Below, in pieces: positions 55,901-63,734 of a stretch of DNA of 64,000 nucleotides (within the stretch, counting starts at the first letter, position 1; every line of letters starts with the position of its first letter). The position numbers and the translations under genes are program-made. This stretch comes from Thiodiazotropha sp040793985 (GTDB lineage: Bacteria; Pseudomonadota; Gammaproteobacteria; Chromatiales; Chromatiaceae). Below the pieces are notes generated by a model that saw nothing but the letters and a program-made list of their open reading frames with translations, did no database searches and had not been told where the DNA came from. Location: contig JBFNJI010000034.1 of the NCBI GenBank assembly GCA_040793985.1, forward strand, positions 1 through 64,000, given 5' to 3'.

Positions 55901-58900
55901 AAAAATAGGTAATTTTCTGACCGAGTAGCGCATCGGTGGCGAGTGTGTAGTCCCAGCCCTGGGAAAAGAACGGTTCGTATTGCTCGACGATTTGCGCCTT
56001 GTTGTCGTGCACTTTCCAGCCGTCCACCACGACCCGCGGTGGCTCAGCCGCACTCCGTAGTCTTCCTGCCGCAGGAGACGACGGAGAGGTCTGTTCGAGC
56101 GCCAGCCCGGCGTCTCCGAATGCGGTTTGACCGAAGACCACGTCCTCCGCCCGGCTGCGTCGTTGTAAAAGGCGGCCAAATCCGTCGAAGTATTCCACTG
56201 TTTCGACGGTTTCGTTTCGTTCGGGGAGCGGCACGTCGGTATCGTGGATGTGGTGTTCCCGCTTGATGGTGCGAACCGACACGGGATTTCCACCCTGCAC
56301 GAAACGCATAAACCCATAGACGAATTCAACGCCAGGGGCAGCCCGGGTATCGCCCAGATTCTCACCTGTCTTACCCATTACAGCGACCCGGCTTAAGAGC
56401 CCGGCGGGGCTAAAGGCATAGGCCGTGTGATTGCCGCTGGGATCGGTCACCTGGCGGACCTGTAATACGCGGTAGTCGTAAGCTGCCCGGATTTCCAAGC
56501 CCTGCGGGTCGCGAGTCCGGCTGGGCAATAGTTCGTATCGGTCGTAGTCGTTGTAATGAATCGAGGTGTCGCGGCCCAAGGGGTCGCGGACTGCACGAAC
56601 CAGACCCCGCTGGCCGCTGCCGTCCTGGAAATCGAAGCTTTTTCGTTCATTTGCGGCAAAGTAGCCCCGCGCAAACGGGGAGCCGGGGCCTCCCGCATGA
56701 AAGGTATATCCGGCCAGATCGGGGAGCGAATCCCGAAACGCCTGGGGATAATCGTTAGTCCAGGCCGGCGGTCCCGCAGGATTTAAAAAAGGAGGAATCT
56801 CCGGGTCGGGAAGGATGGCGTTGCCGCTTCGATAGGCTTCATGCAGGATATCCTCGGTCAGGACCAGCACTTCGGTTCGAACCAATGCGCCCTGGTCTCC
56901 GACTTCCCCGAAGTCGCGCCCAATGAACGCCGGCCCATCATAGAAGTAGACCTCTTGACCGATGAGAACAAGGGCGGGATCGTTGTCCGGCAGATCCCGG
57001 AGTGCCGTTACCGGGAGAGCGCCATCATTGACCAGCTCGTAGACACTTTCCCTGGACGCCCGGTCTTGAATGTAGACCGATGGATTTGCCGGCGTCGCAT
57101 AATCTGTTATCGAACGAGTGGCCAAGAATGACTCAGGAGAGACGTCCGCGAGGGTTCTCCAGCCCCGGGGGCAAGCGATGTCCGTTTGTTTTCGAGGTTG
57201 CCCGAACGCGTCGTAGTCGTCGTTGAAAGTAAAGGATGTCAGAGGGTCGTCTCCCCGTTCCCATTGGGTGGCGCGTTGTGCCATCTGAAACGAAAAGAAA
57301 ACGTGGTGCCGCCCCGACTCTGGGGCTGGGCCCGGCGCGGATTCCTCCCGAATGCCGAACAGATGTTCGGTAACCGTGTAGGGGCGGCCCTCGCGTTCGG
57401 TGCCGTCCAGGGCGTACATCTCTGTCCGCAGGGATTGACCGCGCAAGGCTCGCAAGGCATCCCGTTTTACGCGCCTTTTCAACCCTCGAAGAAAATCGGT
57501 AATGGCTGGGTGACGTTCCAAGCGTTGCGGATCACCTGTCCAGTATTCGTCGCTGTAATTCGCCTCGTACCAATCTCCAAACTCCTCGCCCAACGGTCCC
57601 TGGTGGAACCAGTGTTTGGTGAGCGTGGGAGGGGAAAAGAATTCGGCATCCACCGGGAGAAACGCCTTCCCTTCGCCGTGCAGCCCAGCCGTATTGTATT
57701 CAGAGAACGATTCGGTATCGTATTGGTCAACACGGCCAAATCCACGGAACTCCCTTTCCGCTCCATCCCAATAGCCGTGATGGTAATGGTATTCCGTGGT
57801 CAGTTTTCCTTCGGAAAAGACATCGATAATCTCAACTTTCGATACGACTTGTGACGGAAACGGCAGGTTCGTTTTCCATTGCGTATTTCTGTTTTGCTGG
57901 TCGGCCAGGTAATAATCTGTGGATGGTTTGTAGCCTACCCGTGTAATGGCGCCGATGTTGTTATCCATTTCGTGCAACAGGTAGGGTTTTGCGCCGCCCG
58001 TAAAGTCTAGAAAGTACATGTGGTTGCGGGAGAGGTTAGTGGCATCCGCGCTCCACAACACGCCTTTAACACCGCTGCCAAGCAGATCAATCAGCCTAAC
58101 GGCATCCGCATCCGAGAATGGAGGGGTACCATCGATTTCAATCGGATCGCTCCAACTATTGCCACCTTGATTGATCCAGAGGAGCACCTTGCGGTGATCC
58201 ACATAGACGATATCCGCCAAGCCATCACCGTCTACATCACCGATCAAGATTCTTTTGGGGTCATAGCCATGCGGGAGACGCAGACTATTTGCCATGTGAA
58301 TGCGTTTTCCCCACTTGCCATGACCCATATAGGGCCAGTATTCGATGTTGCCGTCATGCACCAGGACGATGTCCTGCAAGCCGTCACCGGTGAGATCGGC
58401 CAGTTTTACCCGTGGATCGGAAAAACTGACATCAGGGAAGGTCTCAATCTGTTTTCGCTCCACCCTGAGCGTTCGGTTCCAACCCTCATCTGCGTCCTGG
58501 AAAAAGCATTCGAATCGGGCACTGGTGCGGAGGGCGTCCGTAACGCCATCTCCATCAAGATCAAAGAGCCTGACTTCCGGATCCTGCAAGCTGAAACTGG
58601 GTGAGACGTCGTATTTCTGAAATGAGCGGCGGTCCCATTCACCAGTGAATTTCAGCGGATAATATCCCGACAGACCGACCTGATTGACCATGAGATCGGC
58701 CTTGCCTTCACCGTTTGCATCCAGCATTTGGACATCGGGGTCTTCAAGGGTTAGCCCTCCCGGTGAGTTTTTCATCAAGCGGGGAATTTCGAATCTGCCT
58801 TGTCCAAGGTTGCGCCAGTAACGGATGGTTCCGTTCATCTGGATGATATCTGGTAGTCCATTACCGAACAGGTCTACTAACTCTGTATCTGAACTGGCCA

Positions 58901-59912
58901 GGGAATTCAAAGGCAATTCGCTGCCCTGCAAGGGGAAAAAGTCCCGCTTCTCAATATCGAATTCCGTATACTTGAATGAAACAGGCGGGAGAGGTTGTGT
59001 TTCCGCCCCATCATAGCCTGTGGTCTGTATCTCACTTAACAGTGAGGCTCTGTTAAGAGGGCTTTCAGTATATTGAAGTTCGAAGGCTTTGGATTTTAAG
59101 ACATCCGTTTCCGTTACTGTCTCAACGATAATACGAACGCACCTTCGGGTTGTTCGCACCTCAAAACCATTTCGAAACGTCGAAAATGGATCAGGACGTT
59201 CTTCATATTCAAATCCTGCTTTAATAAGAAATCGTTCATTGCCACCAGCGTCCTGGTAATCGACATACCTAATATTTAAAAGATAAATCTGATTCCAATG
59301 CCGATTTTCCGTCTGCTGTAAGTCACGTTCATAAGTGTAAATAATGCAGTTACCGAAAGGGTCTCTCGTCTCGGTCAGTTTCCACGAGGAAATATTGTCA
59401 GGTGCTTCAGGATCATAGATAACCGCTGGGTCAGCCCCTTTGGCGTTGGGCGTGCCATATATGCTAATCAGCCCATCCTTGCTCTTTACTTCCCAGTAGT
59501 CATTATTCGCGTTCATGACTCTTTCTATGATGGCGTATAGCCCTTCAGTTCGAGGCCGGTATTGTGTGCGGTTGCCATTAACATTGACTGGCACCAGATC
59601 TTCAGCGCCGGAGAGAATGAAGACGTCTTTGTTTTCATCATAGATGGGTACGCCTTTGGAGGTCTTTCGGGATACACCAGGAATACTTAGGTCCCATCCA
59701 AGACCATATGGGCCATTCCCGTTACCTGTGCTGTAGACTAAATTAATATCTGGTTGGAAGCCGTTACGACCAGAAGGCAAAGCAATTGGGATAGTGAAGT
59801 TCCCTGTTCCAGTGAACAAATCAGGGGAGAACTTCTCCCCCATTCCACTCTGTGCGCCTCCGCCAGAAGGAAGAGAGATTATTTGAGGAGAGACCCCTGA
59901 TTTCATGCTCAT
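52914..59912 (-). CDS. Fused TcB-TcC Tc toxin subunit (SpvB/Rhs) with candidate His/Cys-dyad tip
   Basis: This 2332-residue protein starts at ATG 59912 (AAGGAT upstream). The SpvB domain (GGGAQSGMGEKFSPDLFTGT, YGLGWDLSIPGVSRKT) is followed by FG-GAP repeats (LFDLDGDGVTDALRT, LADLTGDGLQDIVLV, IGDVDGDGLADIVYV), TcdB middle domains and Rhs YD repeats. The core closes with YRFTGNERDDETGLYYMGAR, ARWFAIDPLALD and IDPDGL near 2073. The tip of about 260 residues has WLVITHGYSKQDL, TIFGHGFVGSMEFGY near 2196 and TIDLYTCNAATPVG near 2236. A His in GHG after a strand and a Cys at the end of a later strand fit a caspase/CHAT-like dyad. A basic tail (DERPKPKKEENK) ends the protein. The tip is unrelated to that of cargo 1. 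Confidence 0.87.
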   Translation of the reverse strand: MSMKSGVSPQIISLPSGGGAQSGMGEKFSPDLFTGTGNFTIPIALPSGRNGFQPDINLVYSTGNGNGPYGLGWDLSIPGVSRKTSKGVPIYDENKDVFILSGAEDLVPVNVNGNRTQYRPRTEGLYAIIERVMNANNDYWEVKSKDGLISIYGTPNAKGADPAVIYDPEAPDNISSWKLTETRDPFGNCIIYTYERDLQQTENRHWNQIYLLNIRYVDYQDAGGNERFLIKAGFEYEERPDPFSTFRNGFEVRTTRRCVRIIVETVTETDVLKSKAFELQYTESPLNRASLLSEIQTTGYDGAETQPLPPVSFKYTEFDIEKRDFFPLQGSELPLNSLASSDTELVDLFGNGLPDIIQMNGTIRYWRNLGQGRFEIPRLMKNSPGGLTLEDPDVQMLDANGEGKADLMVNQVGLSGYYPLKFTGEWDRRSFQKYDVSPSFSLQDPEVRLFDLDGDGVTDALRTSARFECFFQDADEGWNRTLRVERKQIETFPDVSFSDPRVKLADLTGDGLQDIVLVHDGNIEYWPYMGHGKWGKRIHMANSLRLPHGYDPKRILIGDVDGDGLADIVYVDHRKVLLWINQGGNSWSDPIEIDGTPPFSDADAVRLIDLLGSGVKGVLWSADATNLSRNHMYFLDFTGGAKPYLLHEMDNNIGAITRVGYKPSTDYYLADQQNRNTQWKTNLPFPSQVVSKVEIIDVFSEGKLTTEYHYHHGYWDGAEREFRGFGRVDQYDTESFSEYNTAGLHGEGKAFLPVDAEFFSPPTLTKHWFHQGPLGEEFGDWYEANYSDEYWTGDPQRLERHPAITDFLRGLKRRVKRDALRALRGQSLRTEMYALDGTEREGRPYTVTEHLFGIREESAPGPAPESGRHHVFFSFQMAQRATQWERGDDPLTSFTFNDDYDAFGQPRKQTDIACPRGWRTLADVSPESFLATRSITDYATPANPSVYIQDRASRESVYELVNDGALPVTALRDLPDNDPALVLIGQEVYFYDGPAFIGRDFGEVGDQGALVRTEVLVLTEDILHEAYRSGNAILPDPEIPPFLNPAGPPAWTNDYPQAFRDSLPDLAGYTFHAGGPGSPFARGYFAANERKSFDFQDGSGQRGLVRAVRDPLGRDTSIHYNDYDRYELLPSRTRDPQGLEIRAAYDYRVLQVRQVTDPSGNHTAYAFSPAGLLSRVAVMGKTGENLGDTRAAPGVEFVYGFMRFVQGGNPVSVRTIKREHHIHDTDVPLPERNETVETVEYFDGFGRLLQRRSRAEDVVFGQTAFGDAGLALEQTSPSSPAAGRLRSAAEPPRVVVDGWKVHDNKAQIVEQYEPFFSQGWDYTLATDALLGQKITYFYDPRGQQLRTVYPDGSEKLMVPGIPQNLNDPFAYDPTPWEAYTYDPNDNAGRTHPGPGAAYAPHWQTPESVRVDALGRDIETIQRNGPNPATDWYRVESRYDMRGNLVFLKNPLGQTAFRITYDMMDEVVRVNHVDAGARRRIMNAAGNLIEQRDGKGSLILKGYDSLNRHYRTWATDRPGEPVTLREIKIYGEAAESGLASAQAADRNLLGNIYRHYDEAGLLEFSHYDFKGNVLDKLRRPFRNQVLLRVFTPAPPNWEVHPFRVDWQHPDGSDLETHAETLLDATVFQTRIQYDALERLKHLRYPEDVDGERKRLTPRYNRAGVLESVTLDGAPYVRHIAYNAKGQRLLIVYGNGIMTRYAYDPLMVRLRRMRTERFSQPDSITYQPTGPALQDMGYTYDLQGNMLSLHNRAPGSGTDTQPNQLDRTFTYDPIYRLLTATGRECGQPAPSQPWLDDPRCQDVNQTKGYTEAYRYDAAGNMEQLRHHVDGGGGFERDFTLIAGKNQLGTLSVGPDNFAFHYDGSGNLVREHTERFFEWDHSDRLRAFRQQTGNAEPTIYTQYLYDTSGRRAQKITRRPGGAFRSTIYIDDQFEFHHEQDNGATRTNNHLHIMDDEKRIAFLRVGLAFPTDTGPEVQYHLGDHLNSCHLVLNPAGYAVSLEEYTPFGETSFGGFEAKRYRFTGNERDDETGLYYMGARYFAPALARWFAIDPLALDYAHESPYVFVGNNPMIHIDPDGLEKIVVSGGEYTSSNRYKYNFIEPAIRQVKEYKKTAGSEQVTWLVITHGYSKQDLAKMKDVADKLGVTFGPLALAKDLTRYINRQQVNSNGLKESQMASRTTVTADRLKDPVTGITIFGHGFVGSMEFGYRQSNTEHFSYKTEEIKNLSPKSFNKATIDLYTCNAATPVGKSTDLWTSFAGQLALKTKTKVTGYQGRSDYAKMNNGQTIGDKWNRYRNNFNTRGSKQAPEGGRQSNSKPSKYWYFDERPKPKKEENK

Positions 59913-59975
59913 GAAAAATCCTTATCTAGGCAAGAAACAGATAATCTTACTTTTTTCTGTTGTCTTGTCTATGGA

Positions 59976-60225
59976 TTAAAACGCCAACTATCGCATGTTG
60001 TAGGTTAAGTTCATCAGCCCGACCTTCACCGTCACCCGCACCTTGCCCTTGGTCCGAACTAGGATGTTGTCTTGGTGGATGCGCTGGTCTCCAAAGATAC
60101 TCGACACACGCCCGGGACTTAGAACGGCGATAGTTGGTCATCTGCTTCTGCAGGTTCAAAGCGCGATAACTACGGCCTTGCGGTGTATGCGACTCTTGTA
60201 ACCCAGCCCCCAAAGCTAATCCTCG
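59976..60225 (-). pseudogene. C-terminal remnant of an IS5-like transposase
   Basis: Reading minus: LGAGLQESHTPQGRSYRALN, QMTNYRRSKSRACVEYL, a frame change near 60100, then FGDQRIHQDNILVRTKGKVR, GLMNLTYNMR and a stop. This is the familiar IS5 end (N.RRSK.RARVEH.FG ... VR..G...A ... NL.YNMRR). A frameshift, an early stop and loss of the N-terminus make it dead. It lies at the upstream edge of cargo 2, next to the TcB-TcC start. Confidence 0.65.
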
Positions 60226-60376
60226 CGCGCTCCCAACTAGCCGTTTCGCCAGCTGATCAGTAGGGTGTTCTCCCTGAATTTCGCCCTATCGATCCAAGTA
60301 TAGACCTATCCTGCAACAGCGGCTTTCTCGTACGCACTGTTAAATAACACATTGTTATTATTGAAAATCTTCTTTC
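60226..60376. other. Spacer with a small inverted repeat at the cargo 2 / TIGR03747 junction
   Basis: The perfect inverted repeat AATAACA-CAT-TGTTATT lies at 60343-60359, 18 bases after the TIGR03747 stop. Without a clear T-run on the minus strand it is a weak terminator candidate. It marks the joint between ICE backbone and cargo. Confidence 0.35.
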
Positions 60377-61111
60377 TTACAAATATTTCTTAAACGTACT
60401 TGCCGTCACCGCCACCGTCAGCGCGAACAAGGTTGCAAAAGGCAAGATGACGAAGGTCGGATGCAGACTGAACGGCAAGGCGAGATAGGTCACCCAGGTC
60501 AGGACAACCAAAGGTAGTGCCGCCTTCTTCGCATAGTGATAGACAAAGGAACTCTCTCGACCTCCACCCCATCGTCGCAGATCGCGTTGTACCAATCCAT
60601 CGACGAGCGCGACCAGGCTAAACAGTAAAAATATCGGCATCGCCAGGGTCAAAATGGAAAGGCGCACTGAGAACACCTGGGTCACTTGCATCATGGCCAG
60701 TACGTACTTTGCTATGGGTTTATAGACCTTATGCAGCGTCGCCCTCACGCCCTGCTCATACTTCCGCGGAGGCAGTGACACCCATTGGATGAAATCCACA
60801 AACCGCGTCACCTCGAAAAGGTAGTGGTAGGAATTATCGGCGAACCGTTTGGCGAATCGTGCCGGATCGGAGGTCACAACACTGCGACGAAAATCATTGT
60901 CGAGATAGCTGATCTCCGTGACCAGCATGGTACGGCTGTGATCGACCCCTTCATCCGGCCACCAAAGCACCATGCCTGCCCACTCCACGATGATCGAGAA
61001 CAACAGCGAAAACAATAACCACAGGATGACCTTCGCAACAGCCGATAAGGTCTTCGAAAACAGCCCTTGCTGAACCACACGGCGACGAGGATCTGCCACG
61101 GCCTCAGCCAT
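60377..61111 (-). CDS. ICE membrane protein, TIGR03747 family
   Basis: This 244-residue inner-membrane protein has four hydrophobic segments (VILWLLFSLLFSIIVEWAGM, LSILTLAMPIFLLFSLVALV, LVVLTWVTYLALPFSLHPTF, VILPFATLFALTVAVTAS). The conserved GLVQRDLRRWGGGRESSFVY lies between the second and third. TIGR03747 genes always accompany the SXT/TOL-type traD and overlap it, here by 8 bases. A role as partner of the coupling protein at the membrane is likely. In standard ICEs the RAQPRD gene comes next, but here cargo 2 intervenes. Confidence 0.87.
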   Translation of the reverse strand: MAEAVADPRRRVVQQGLFSKTLSAVAKVILWLLFSLLFSIIVEWAGMVLWWPDEGVDHSRTMLVTEISYLDNDFRRSVVTSDPARFAKRFADNSYHYLFEVTRFVDFIQWVSLPPRKYEQGVRATLHKVYKPIAKYVLAMMQVTQVFSVRLSILTLAMPIFLLFSLVALVDGLVQRDLRRWGGGRESSFVYHYAKKAALPLVVLTWVTYLALPFSLHPTFVILPFATLFALTVAVTASTFKKYL

Positions 61112-63203
61112 CGGAGGCCTCCGGTTCTACCTCGGGCTCGCTGACGTCCGGCGCGGCTCCCCACCACGGTTCCTGCACGCGGTACCAGTGATCGTTGGTG
61201 ATGTAGGTGCGCTCCATCTCATTGGTTATCTCGGTGAGCGTTTCAGGCATATCCGAGTCTGTCGCGGGCAACGGCATGCGAATCTTCCAGAGTTGGCCTC
61301 CTTCCAGGAGGGCAAAGGCCTGTCCCTTGGGTAGGGTTATCAACTCGGCCGGTGTCAGCAACGGGACTTCTGAAACACTGATTCGATCCTCGTTGCGGGA
61401 GCTGAAATCGATCCCGGAACCCGGCTCCGAGGAATCGTTGACACCGGAAACGCTCATCAGGGTGAACACCTCAACCTTGGGTAGCTGGTCGGTGAGCATC
61501 TCGGCCGTAGCCAGCTCTTTCACTCTAAGCATGATCATTGTGTTGAAGTTACCGGCGACCTGCCCTGCTTTTGCACGATTGCCGATGCGCGCTTCGACAT
61601 CCGACCAGGTCTGGGTGTAGGCCGTGACCTGAAAGCCGGCCCCACCGGCCTTGTTCAGTAGGGGGACAAATTCGTCACCGATCAGTTCGTTGAACTCATC
61701 GGCATGCATGGAGATGGTGGGCGGGTTGTCGATGGATTCTCCGTCCACGCCATGCTTGTAAATGTGTCCTGCGACCGACACCAGATCAGCGAACATTGAA
61801 TTGCCCACCGCACTGGCCACGGTGGTATCAGTCAGGGCGTCCAGCCCGACATAGACGATCCCCTTGCGTCGGATGACTTCCATCCATTCGAAGATCGGAC
61901 GCGTATCGTTCTTATCCAGATAATCCGGCGAGATCAGTTCGGCGATATTGCCCGTGGTCAGCTTCTCCATCAGCGGACCGACGGAGCTGACGATCTTGTC
62001 GAAGTAGGTCTTGTCGTACTTGAAGGCAGACACCAGCCCATCGAGGACTGGATCGTAGAGGTCCTGGGCCTGCAGGTGCCGCATCAGCGCAATAGCTTTT
62101 TTACTGCGCCCCCTTAGAGCTACCGGCAGGTTTCGTTCCGAGATCTTGCTCGACAGCTCCTCGACCTGTTCCTTCCAATCCTCGGTGCCGTGTGTATCCA
62201 GATGCGCCTCGGCATACTCCGTGAACAGAGGTTCAATGTCGTTGATGTAGCGTCGGACCTGCTGGTAATCCGGACGGCGGTTTAGTGCCACGAGTGCGCG
62301 AGCAATGATATTGACGAATCGCCAAGCGAACTCCTTGAAGGCCGCCGAATTTCCTTCACTGGGTAACTGGTTGGCAATGCGGGTAGCAACCTCGGTGATG
62401 CGCGAGAAGTTACCGATGGCGTTGTAGCGCGCCGAGACCTGCGGAAATCCCAGATGGAACATATAGAAGTCTTTGGTCCGTCCGGCCCGTTTGGCCTCGG
62501 CATACACTCGCCGCAACAAACCCGCATCCCCTTTGGGATCGAAGACGATCACCACGTCACCGCGGCGGATGTCCTGGGTGATGAGAATCTCGGCCAGCCG
62601 GGTCTTACCGACGCGAGTGGTCCCCAACACCAGGGTATGCCCCACCCGCTCGCCGATGTCCATCCACACATCCTGCTCGTCAGGCTCGACAGCGTGTAGG
62701 GCCGGTATGCCGCCGACGGCCGGCAGCGGCGACAGCGGGTTCCACCAGGCCCGGACCCGAAACAGCCGCGCCAACAAACTCAGAATCGGGACCGATTCCC
62801 AGGCGACCTCCTTGCGGCGCGCCCATTGATACAGTCTACCCGGCTGGACATAACGCTGGACCTCTGGCCGGATGGTATCGCGCAATCGCTGCGTGTGTTT
62901 CTGGGTCCAGCGAAAGCCCCGTCCTAAAAAGAGCTTGCGGCGGCTGAGGGGGATCTTGCGGGATCTCACCTTATAGACGGGCAGCCGGCGCATGTTGCGC
63001 TGGTAGCGCAGTACCCGCCAGGCTTGTCGACCCCGAATCAGGCCGATCAGTCCGAGTACGGCGCCAGCGCCATAGGCAACACCCGGCGGCATCATCAGCG
63101 CCCAGGGAGCCAAAATGGCTATCCCTGCCGTCGCAAAGGCCACCAATGTCGACCACAGCTCAACCGGGGGCCGCAGTAGAGCCTCGATGGGATGCGCGCT
63201 CAC
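61104..63203 (-). CDS. traD: TraD coupling ATPase, SXT/TOL subfamily (TIGR03743)
   Basis: This 699-residue type IV coupling protein brings the relaxase-DNA complex to the channel. Two N-terminal membrane helices (about 15-55) precede Walker A LGTTRVGKTRLAEILI (about 198) and VVIVFDPKGDAGLLRR. Walker B-like HADEFNELIGDEFVPLLNKA and TAYTQTWSDVEARIGNRA follow near 490-530. The C-terminus is acidic (DVSEPEVEPEASDG), as expected for contact with the relaxosome. The GTG start at 63203 overlaps the stop of the PFL_4695-like gene (GTGA). Length and motif set are those of TIGR03743. Confidence 0.92.
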   Translation of the reverse strand: MSAHPIEALLRPPVELWSTLVAFATAGIAILAPWALMMPPGVAYGAGAVLGLIGLIRGRQAWRVLRYQRNMRRLPVYKVRSRKIPLSRRKLFLGRGFRWTQKHTQRLRDTIRPEVQRYVQPGRLYQWARRKEVAWESVPILSLLARLFRVRAWWNPLSPLPAVGGIPALHAVEPDEQDVWMDIGERVGHTLVLGTTRVGKTRLAEILITQDIRRGDVVIVFDPKGDAGLLRRVYAEAKRAGRTKDFYMFHLGFPQVSARYNAIGNFSRITEVATRIANQLPSEGNSAAFKEFAWRFVNIIARALVALNRRPDYQQVRRYINDIEPLFTEYAEAHLDTHGTEDWKEQVEELSSKISERNLPVALRGRSKKAIALMRHLQAQDLYDPVLDGLVSAFKYDKTYFDKIVSSVGPLMEKLTTGNIAELISPDYLDKNDTRPIFEWMEVIRRKGIVYVGLDALTDTTVASAVGNSMFADLVSVAGHIYKHGVDGESIDNPPTISMHADEFNELIGDEFVPLLNKAGGAGFQVTAYTQTWSDVEARIGNRAKAGQVAGNFNTMIMLRVKELATAEMLTDQLPKVEVFTLMSVSGVNDSSEPGSGIDFSSRNEDRISVSEVPLLTPAELITLPKGQAFALLEGGQLWKIRMPLPATDSDMPETLTEITNEMERTYITNDHWYRVQEPWWGAAPDVSEPEVEPEASDG

Positions 63204-63730
63204 TGCTCGATGCCGTGCGCCGAGATCAGCACCGGATAATGCGAAACGCTCAGTGCCTTCGCGATGTCGCTGCCCGAGGCTGGCAGGATCGATAGGCCGT
63301 CAGCTAATCTGGCAATCGTTCGCAAATCATCCATCGTCTCGGCCTGCACCAGCATCCCAACCGCACCGATCTCCTTGAGCCGATCGCGGTGTGTCTGTAG
63401 CCACTGCCGAGAACGGCTGTCTGACCCGATCAAGAAAAATGGCCGCGTAAACGGCCGGTCATGCGCACGTGCCTGCACCGGCCCCGGTGTCAGGCCGGGT
63501 GATTGAATCGGCAACCAGGCTTGGGGGTCAGCAGCGCCGAGCTGGGGGCTTGTTGGAACCTGACTTTGCTGAGGCAAACCATCTTGAGTTTGAAAAACCT
63601 CCAGAAAAGGCGCGATGGCTTGTGTATTACCACTGTCATGGATCACGGTCAGATCAGCCTGAGCCATGGCGGGTACGAGCAAGCAACTCATGAGCAAGAC
63701 CTTGCGGCAATAAAGATTGAATCGACCCAT
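63200..63730 (-). CDS. ICE protein, PFL_4695-like (TIGR03765)
   Basis: This 176-residue exported protein starts at ATG 63730, with AGGATAAATCA upstream; a longer frame further up would run into the transglycosylase gene. A signal peptide (CRKVLLMSCLLVPAMAQA) precedes a Pro/Gln-rich linker and a conserved domain (FFLIGSDSRSRQWLQTHRDR, AVGMLVQAETMDDLRTIARL, DGLSILPASGSDIAKALSVS). This domain is found beside traD in PFGI-type elements and is periplasmic. Its function is unknown. It lies 4 bases from the transglycosylase gene stop and overlaps traD. Confidence 0.83.
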   Translation of the reverse strand: MGRFNLYCRKVLLMSCLLVPAMAQADLTVIHDSGNTQAIAPFLEVFQTQDGLPQQSQVPTSPQLGAADPQAWLPIQSPGLTPGPVQARAHDRPFTRPFFLIGSDSRSRQWLQTHRDRLKEIGAVGMLVQAETMDDLRTIARLADGLSILPASGSDIAKALSVSHYPVLISAHGIEQ

Positions 63731-63734
63731 TGAT

